From Saprospiraceae bacterium (GTDB lineage: Bacteria; Bacteroidota; Bacteroidia; Chitinophagales; Saprospiraceae): a DNA stretch of 50,700 bases. Shown piece by piece: positions 45,041 through 50,700 of this stretch; position 1 is the stretch's first letter; each line of letters opens with the position of its first letter. Below the pieces are notes generated by a model. That model ran no database searches, was not told the DNA's origin, and saw only the letters and a list, made by a program, of their open reading frames with translations. The stretch lies in contig JAHQWA010000604.1 in NCBI GenBank assembly GCA_019634045.1, positions 1 through 50,700 on the forward strand. The letters run 5' to 3'. The translations under genes and the position numbers were made by a program.

Positions 45041-46735
45041 CTAGAAGTCACTGTCATCTATAGAATCCAACCATGTTTTGATGTCCTTAACGACGGAGGC
45101 TATGCCATTGTCCTCGAAGGGAGAACTCAGGTTTGCCAGTTTGACTAGCTCGAGAAAAGATTTACTTCCTCCCGCTTTGCATAGTCGAAGGTAATCCGCC
45201 CATGCATGTCTATGGTTTTTTTGATCTTTGAGCCAAAATTGAAAAGCACAAATTTGGGCCAAAGTGTAATCAATATAATAAAATGGTGAAGAGTAGATAT
45301 GGCTTTGTTTTTGCCAAAATCCCCCATTTTCCAAATATTGATTTCCGTCGTAATTTCTGTGGGGTAAGTATTTATGTTCAATAGCTTTCCATGCTTTATT
45401 TCTTTCCTTGGGCGTGGCATCCGGGTTCTCATACACAAAGTGCTGAAATTCATCCACTGCTACTCCATAAGGAAGAAAGCATATAGCATTGCTCAAGTGC
45501 GCAAACTTGTATTTGTTAGTGTCTGTTTCGAAGAACAAGTGCATCCATGGCCAAGTAAAGAATTCCATGCTCATGGAGTGAATCTCGCAGGCCTCATAGG
45601 TGGGCCAATTGTATTCATTGATACCGATATTTCGGCTGGCATAAACCTGAAAGGCATGACCCGCCTCGTGCGTGAGCACATCGATATCGCCACTCGTCCC
45701 ATTAAAATTAGAAAATATATAGGGAGCTTTGAATTTTCCTATGTAAGTACAGTATCCGCCGGTGGCCTTACTAGGCTTTGTCTCCAGATCCATGAGTTGA
45801 TTTTCCTGCATAAAGCGAAAAAACTCCTGGGTCTCTTCAGAAAGCTCACTGTACATTTCGTTAGCGTTATTAATGATCCAATTAGGATCTCCTTTGGGGG
45901 CTGGATTGCCAGAAGCAAACCGAAACTCTTCATCATAATACTTCAATTCCTCAATCCCCAAACGCTTTCGTTGTCGTTCGTATAACGACGTGGCTAAAGG
46001 TACAACATATTGTCGAATTTGTTCGCGAAAATGGGCAACCATTTCAGCGTCATAGTCAGAACGCAGCATCCGCGCATATCCTAGCTCAATAAAATTTTTG
46101 AAACCCAATTTTTTCGCGATGCCATGCCTCGTTTTTACCAACATATTGAAAATGGAATCAAAGGCATCCGAATTTGCTTCAAAGAAAGCCCATTTGGCAC
46201 TAGCTGCCGCCGACCGAGAATCTCGGTCTGGACCGGTCTCTTCCACAAAGATGGAAGATAAATTGTGCTCTTTCCCTTTAAAGTTGATCTTAGCACTGGC
46301 TTTCAGCTTAACGTATTCACTGCTCAACCTATTTTCCTCCTGCATATCTTGTAGAATGGCAGGTTTGAAGGTTTTCAGGCTTAATTCTGCAATGGTGAAT
46401 AACTGACTCCCCCACTTGGATTCTAGCTCCTTTCTAAACTTGGATTCCAAGAGTAGCCGGTAAAATTGAGTATTCAGCCCCTCGTAAGCGGGCATCTCTT
46501 GATCAAAAAAGGCATTTTCTTTTTCGTAGAATTCATTAGCCGTGTCTACCGTATGTCGGATGTAGCATATATTGTACATCGACATAAACTCCGTACGCAT
46601 TTCATTGATCTGGCTAAAGAGTTGGTTTTGCGTGGCGAGGTCGGGCGCTTCCTTAAATTGATTAAGTAAGGACTCAAATCGGGTGGAAAAATCGACCATT
46701 TCTGGTCGTTCATATTGATATTCTTCAAACTTCAT
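45041..46735 (-). CDS. M3-family oligoendopeptidase (PepF-like)
   Basis: A 564-residue cytoplasmic zinc peptidase. I use the ATG at 46735 (KFEEYQYERPEM) in place of a TTG start 42 bp upstream. The zinc site HEAGHAF in DVLTHEAGHAFQVYAS is followed by the third ligand Glu in YEACEIHSMSMEFF, as in M3 oligopeptidases. The N-terminal helical region (PALLER-type, about 10-190) is normal for the family and no signal peptide is present. It likely degrades short peptides in the cytoplasm. It is divergent from uppS with a shared promoter region and not in an obvious pathway with its neighbours. Confidence 0.93.
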   Translation of the reverse strand: MKFEEYQYERPEMVDFSTRFESLLNQFKEAPDLATQNQLFSQINEMRTEFMSMYNICYIRHTVDTANEFYEKENAFFDQEMPAYEGLNTQFYRLLLESKFRKELESKWGSQLFTIAELSLKTFKPAILQDMQEENRLSSEYVKLKASAKINFKGKEHNLSSIFVEETGPDRDSRSAAASAKWAFFEANSDAFDSIFNMLVKTRHGIAKKLGFKNFIELGYARMLRSDYDAEMVAHFREQIRQYVVPLATSLYERQRKRLGIEELKYYDEEFRFASGNPAPKGDPNWIINNANEMYSELSEETQEFFRFMQENQLMDLETKPSKATGGYCTYIGKFKAPYIFSNFNGTSGDIDVLTHEAGHAFQVYASRNIGINEYNWPTYEACEIHSMSMEFFTWPWMHLFFETDTNKYKFAHLSNAICFLPYGVAVDEFQHFVYENPDATPKERNKAWKAIEHKYLPHRNYDGNQYLENGGFWQKQSHIYSSPFYYIDYTLAQICAFQFWLKDQKNHRHAWADYLRLCKAGGSKSFLELVKLANLSSPFEDNGIASVVKDIKTWLDSIDDSDF

Positions 46736-46803
46736 TTGGTGTCGTTTAATCTGCACAAAATACGACAGATTTGACAAAGTGGCCTATTTTACATAAATCT
46801 TCT

Positions 46804-46811
46804 TAACTTTG
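46804..46811 (+). promoter_or_regulatory. -7 element for uppS
   Basis: TAACTTTG fits the Bacteroidota -7 consensus; a correctly spaced -33 TTG is missing. The leader to the ATG at 47010 would be about 190 nt. Confidence 0.4.
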
Positions 46812-47009
46812 TGCGAATTTTTGAGAACCTGGTAGCTACCTAGTAAATTCCCTTCCTAGGTATTTCTCTTTGCCAGCGTGTAATGGCAATCCTTAAGGAC
46901 CTAAAGTAATGTCGAACAAGGTTCTAGCCATTATCCCATAGGCAAGAAAAACAAGTGAAATACTCACAGAATAAGAAAGCTAGGTGTGCTAAGCGTCGAA
47001 GCCAAGAAA

Positions 47010-47750
47010 ATGGACCTTAAATCAGAGATAATACCTGAGAAACTCCCCAAGCATATTGCCATCATTATGGATGGCAATGGCAGATGGGCCAAGCAGCACG
47101 GCAAACCGCGTGTTTTTGGTCATCGCAATGGGGTGAAAGCTGTTCGCGAAACGACAGAAGCGGCAGCTGAACTTGGAGTCTCTTATTTAACGCTTTACGC
47201 TTTCTCAACGGAAAACTGGAAGCGCCCTAAGGTAGAAGTCGGAGCATTGATGCGATTGCTAGTCGAAACACTTCACAAGGAGATCAACACCCTCAACAAA
47301 AATAACATCAGATTACAGGCTATTGGTGACATTAGTCTGTTGCCCAAAGAAACGCACTCAGCGCTTCTCAGGGGCATCGAAAATACCAAGAATAATACCA
47401 GGATGACCCTCATCCTGGCGCTCAATTACAGTGGTAAATGGGATTTAACCCAAGCCGCTCAAAAATTGGCTAAACAAGTACAAGAAGGTGTCATTTCTAC
47501 GGATGAAATTGATGAGGAACGCCTCGCTCAATCGTTAAGCACTAGCAATATTCCAGATCCTGAACTATTGATCCGCACTAGTGGCGAAAGGAGAATTAGC
47601 AATTTTCTGCTCTGGCAATTGGCTTACTCAGAATTGTATTTCAGTCCGGTGTTTTGGCCCGACTTTCGAAAAAACCAATTCTATCAAGCCATTATCGATT
47701 ACCAAAACCGAGAAAGGCGCTTTGGAAAAATTAGTGAGCAATTGGTATAA
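47010..47750 (+). CDS. uppS: Undecaprenyl diphosphate synthase (isoprenyl transferase)
   Basis: cis-Prenyltransferase of 246 residues that extends farnesyl diphosphate with isopentenyl diphosphate to the C55 lipid carrier. I chose the ATG at 47010; the frame opens at GTG 46986. Family motifs: IAIIMDGNGRWAKQHG with the catalytic Asp, VFGHRNGVKAV, LYAFSTENWKRP, and RTSGERRISNFLLWQLAY with ELYFSP before the C-terminus. It supplies the carrier for peptidoglycan and for the WecA/TagO-like enzyme at 43804. bamA follows 313 bp downstream in the same direction, as in many Bacteroidota. Confidence 0.97.
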   Translation: MDLKSEIIPEKLPKHIAIIMDGNGRWAKQHGKPRVFGHRNGVKAVRETTEAAAELGVSYLTLYAFSTENWKRPKVEVGALMRLLVETLHKEINTLNKNNIRLQAIGDISLLPKETHSALLRGIENTKNNTRMTLILALNYSGKWDLTQAAQKLAKQVQEGVISTDEIDEERLAQSLSTSNIPDPELLIRTSGERRISNFLLWQLAYSELYFSPVFWPDFRKNQFYQAIIDYQNRERRFGKISEQLV

Positions 47751-48063
47751 GCATACAACCATTGTTTACTACCTACTCTCTTTCTTTTGTGTATCCTTCT
47801 CTGATTGATTCTGTCGATTGTATGGAACTTGTCATTGAATCGCAAAGAAGAGGTCCAGGTTTTGACCCAAAGCGTCCCAGAAATTGCATTTCTACTGGCA
47901 ACAGATGAAGATCTGGTTCGTTTTGGTAATGGCTAAGATGACCCATATCAAAAGTCAGCCATCCAAAATTGCGGTCAAATAATCCGTAAAAGTGTATTTC
48001 CACTGCGAAGTTGGAGTTCATAATTCACCCGAAGAACTCCGGTGCTTTAATTAGAATAAGAGG
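47751..48063. other. Gap between uppS and bamA
   Basis: In many Bacteroidota a DUF6089 outer-membrane protein sits between uppS and bamA; here the 313-bp gap has no room for it. A minus-strand frame of 82 codons (47773-48021, FAVEIHFYGLFDRNFGWLTF at its start region) is open and begins with ATG, but I recognise no family and its composition does not decide whether it is real. Confidence 0.45.
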
Positions 48064-50598
48064 ATGAAAAAAAATCTTTTACTTTTTTGTTTCGTTTGTT
48101 TGTGTCCCTTTTTCCTAGGGGCACAGGTTGCTGACACGCTTGATGTCATGACCTACGGGGAGCCGAAGGACTTCGAGATCGGTGGTATCACCGTAGTCGG
48201 TGCCAACTTCAGTGATGATAATGCCATCATCGGAGTAACCGGCTTGAAAATTGGAGAGAACATTAGGATTCCAGGACCAGAAATTCCTAAAGCGATTAAA
48301 GCCCTCTGGAAATTGAGGCTCTTTACGGATGTAAAGATCGTACAGGAAAAGGTAATTGGAGATGTGATCTTTTTGGAAGTACACCTGCAGGAACGACCTC
48401 GCTTATCCCGACATACCTATCGAGGAACCAAGAAATCTTATCATGACGACCTCAATGACGAAGTGAACCGCTTCCTTTTGAAAGGGGGTATCGTCACTGA
48501 AAATATCAAGGTGAATTCCTCTGAAGCCATCCAGGGTTTCTTTATCAACAAAGGATTTTTGGATGTGAGCGTTGATGTTATTGAACAAAAAGATACCGCT
48601 AGAATCAACTCGGTTCTACTCATTTTTGACATCGACCGTGGTTCTCGAGTGAAAATCGATGACATTACCTTCACTGGCAATAACAGCGTTACGGCTAAGA
48701 AGCTCCGTAAGCAGATGAAAAACACCCGGCGAAAAAGAAAAATATTCGCCTCATCTAAGCTAATCAAGGATGACTTCGAGGAAGATAAAAATCAGGTAAT
48801 CTCCTTCTATAATAAACTAGGCTACCGAGATGCGCAGATCAGAGCGGATAGCATTTGGCGAAATGAAGATGGCCTAGTCATGATCAATCTTGCTATCGAG
48901 GAAGGGTCCCAATACTACTTCCGCAATATCGCTTGGAAAGGTAATACCATCTACAATACCGAAGCCCTGCAAAGCATCCTAGGAATCAATAAAGGAGATA
49001 TCTACAATCAAGAATTGTTAGAGACTCGGCTTCGATTCAGTCAGGATGGTCGTGATGTGAGTACCCAGTATATGGACAATGGATACCTGTTCTTTCAGGT
49101 TGATCCAGCGGAGGTAGCAATAGATGGTGATTCTATCGATCTAGAGATTAGAATCTTTGAAGGGCCGCAAGCGACCATCGATAAGGTTGTGATAGCGGGG
49201 AATGATCGTACACACGAACACGTTATCCGTCGTGAACTTAGAACTAGACCTGGTTCCAAGTTTAGTCGTTCAGATATCATACGTTCTCAGCGGGAGATTG
49301 TCAACTTAGGATATTTCAATCCGGAAGCACTTGGTATCAATACACCGGTAAATCCGAATCGAGGTACCGTCGACATCGAATATACTGTTGAAGAAAAGCC
49401 ATCTGATCAATTGGAGCTTTCCGCTGGTTGGGGTGGATTCCGTCGCGTAATTGGTACACTCGGAGTTTCCTTCAATAATTTCTCCTTGCGAAATATGTTC
49501 AAAGGAGAAGCCTGGCGCCCATTACCGCAAGGAGATGGCCAACGACTATCTATTCGAGCACAAACAAATGGTGAGTTTTACCAATCTTATAATGTATCCT
49601 TGACTGAGCCTTGGTTGGGCGGGAGAAAACCCAATGCCTTTACCGTAGCGGGTTTCTATAATCGCTTTGCCTTCACGGGACAAAGCTTCGATATTTCGCA
49701 GATCTCTGTTAGTTTAGGAACACGTCTTCGCTGGCCAGATGATAACTTTATATCCAGTACGGCTATCAATATTCAAGCACTGAATCTAGACAACTGGACC
49801 AACTTCCGAACTGATGACGGGACGATCGTAAACTCTGGTAGTTTTAACAACTTCAGTATCAAGCAGACAATTGCTCGAACCACGGTGAGTGATCCGCTTT
49901 TCCCAGCAAATGGTTCTAAAATCTCTTTATCTGTTCAGTTGACACCTCCCTACTCTATTTTCAATAGAAATGCGAATTATGCCGAGCAGACACCAGAGGA
50001 AAGATTCCGCTGGTTGGAGTACCACAAATGGCGGTTCGATGCTGAATGGTATACGACACTTGCCGGAGGGAATGATCCTAGTAGTAATGCGGGTAAGTTA
50101 GTGTTGAAGGCTCAAGCAAAAATCGGTATCCTAGGATTTTATAACCGAGACATCGGAACTTCACCTTTCGAACGATTCCAGGTGGGTGGTGATGGTATCA
50201 ATAACCAGCAATTTGGTTTTGCAGGTGTAGATATTATCTCATTGCGTGGATACGAAGAGAATCAGCTCGAAGCAAACTTGGATCCAAACGGTTCTTCCGC
50301 GACGGTTCCTACACCAGTATTCGATAAATTCACGCTGGAACTACGATATCCGCTATCGGTTAATCCGAGTTCTACCATATACGTCTTAGCCTTTGCTCAA
50401 GGGGGTAATACTTGGAGAAGTCTTCGCGACTTTAATCCATTTGACCTCAAGCGATCAGTGGGTATGGGACTTCGGGTATTCCTACCTATGTTTGGTACCA
50501 TCGGATTTGATTATGGTCTTGGTTTTGATAAACCAGGAGCAAGAACACTTAACAATCTGGGTGATTTCAACATTGTGCTTGGTTTCGAACCAGAATAG
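48064..50598 (+). CDS. bamA: Outer-membrane protein assembly factor BamA
   Basis: An 844-residue Omp85 protein that folds beta-barrel proteins into the outer membrane. A signal peptide (LLLFCFVCLCPFFLGAQ) is followed by five POTRA domains (about 35-440), the last ending in VDIEYTVEEKPSDQLELSAGWGG where the barrel begins. The barrel (about 445-844) contains the family loop segment FQVGGDGI and the strand GVDIISLRGYEEN (the VRGF-like motif of loop 6 is LRGY here). The last residues are NIVLGFEPE, so the final residue is not the usual aromatic. The stop codon at 50596 is followed by a short sequence and then an inverted copy of codons from the gene's own 3' end. Confidence 0.96.
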   Translation: MKKNLLLFCFVCLCPFFLGAQVADTLDVMTYGEPKDFEIGGITVVGANFSDDNAIIGVTGLKIGENIRIPGPEIPKAIKALWKLRLFTDVKIVQEKVIGDVIFLEVHLQERPRLSRHTYRGTKKSYHDDLNDEVNRFLLKGGIVTENIKVNSSEAIQGFFINKGFLDVSVDVIEQKDTARINSVLLIFDIDRGSRVKIDDITFTGNNSVTAKKLRKQMKNTRRKRKIFASSKLIKDDFEEDKNQVISFYNKLGYRDAQIRADSIWRNEDGLVMINLAIEEGSQYYFRNIAWKGNTIYNTEALQSILGINKGDIYNQELLETRLRFSQDGRDVSTQYMDNGYLFFQVDPAEVAIDGDSIDLEIRIFEGPQATIDKVVIAGNDRTHEHVIRRELRTRPGSKFSRSDIIRSQREIVNLGYFNPEALGINTPVNPNRGTVDIEYTVEEKPSDQLELSAGWGGFRRVIGTLGVSFNNFSLRNMFKGEAWRPLPQGDGQRLSIRAQTNGEFYQSYNVSLTEPWLGGRKPNAFTVAGFYNRFAFTGQSFDISQISVSLGTRLRWPDDNFISSTAINIQALNLDNWTNFRTDDGTIVNSGSFNNFSIKQTIARTTVSDPLFPANGSKISLSVQLTPPYSIFNRNANYAEQTPEERFRWLEYHKWRFDAEWYTTLAGGNDPSSNAGKLVLKAQAKIGILGFYNRDIGTSPFERFQVGGDGINNQQFGFAGVDIISLRGYEENQLEANLDPNGSSATVPTPVFDKFTLELRYPLSVNPSSTIYVLAFAQGGNTWRSLRDFNPFDLKRSVGMGLRVFLPMFGTIGFDYGLGFDKPGARTLNNLGDFNIVLGFEPE

Positions 50599-50700
50599 CG
50601 CATAGAAAAGAGCAAGCCCGAATGGAAGTGTTCTTGCTCCTGGTTTATCAAAACCAAGACCATAATCAAATCCGATGGTACCAAACATAGGTAGGAATAC
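50476..50700. repeat. 75-bp perfect inverted repeat at the right end of the window
   Basis: Bases 50626-50700 are the exact reverse complement of 50476-50550, which encode the region around TIGFDYGLGFDKPG of BamA. The arms are separated by 75 bp holding the true bamA end and about 27 bp of downstream DNA. The right arm reaches the window edge, so its full length is unknown. A fold-back artefact at a contig end is the simplest explanation; a real inverted duplication is possible. Confidence 0.9.

Noticed and set aside
50482..50688. Minus-strand 68-codon frame that begins like the BamA barrel end
   Set aside because: It is only the reverse reading of the inverted copy of bamA, not a gene.
50476..50700. 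Invertible (phase-variable) bamA end
   Set aside because: Inversion would replace the last barrel strand with a non-barrel tail; an assembly fold-back is simpler.

Overview
The window looks like chromosomal DNA of a Bacteroidota, most likely a Saprospirales-type environmental bacterium. The evidence is a giant SprB-repeat surface protein with a gliding-motility/type IX secretion C-terminal domain, E1 dehydrogenases with fused alpha and beta parts, a DUF6503-like lipoprotein, promoters with the Bacteroidota -7 element TAnnTTTG, and genes without clear Shine-Dalgarno sequences. I saw no rRNA, tRNA, CRISPR array or transposase gene. The taxonomic placement is inference from gene content only.

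Layout. (1) 1-5139: end of an acetate/solute Na+ symporter, acetyl-CoA synthetase with a very strong terminator, then tryptophanase behind a long leader. (2) 5160-13732: a secreted purple-acid-phosphatase-like enzyme, a TMTC-like membrane glycosyltransferase with TPRs, and a 1551-residue SprB-repeat adhesin. (3) 14229-18100: two tiny membrane proteins behind a palindromic operator, a 225-bp MITE-like element with a 10-bp target duplication, a membrane-anchored AraC regulator, and an SMP-30/double-cupin fusion. (4) 18226-21420: a fused 2-oxoacid dehydrogenase E1 and a lipoprotein. (5) 21710-39882: a nitrate/nitrite assimilation island. (6) 39920-50598: a TetR regulator, a second fused E1, CrcB, a WecA/TagO-like transferase, an M3 peptidase, UppS and BamA. 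The last 75 bp repeat the 3' end of bamA in inverted orientation.

How the island works: an outer-membrane porin and an NrtABCD-type ABC importer bring in nitrate. A single-polypeptide NasC-NasB nitrate reductase (Mo-bisMGD, FAD and BFD-type 2Fe-2S domains) reduces it to nitrite. NirB/NirD reduce nitrite to ammonium, and divergent cobA supplies the siroheme precursor. A NarX-like kinase and NarL-type regulator sit in the middle. Three promoter regions of the island (cobA/nirB, narL-like gene, porin) share repeated TA(C/A)GTA units around or upstream of TAnnTTTG elements that lack a -33 TTG, which suggests a common activator. The island ends with a poorly understood protein: a degenerate nitrite/sulfite reductase-like scaffold carrying a new cysteine cluster and a C-terminal rubredoxin. 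It is the best candidate here for an undescribed electron-transfer component.
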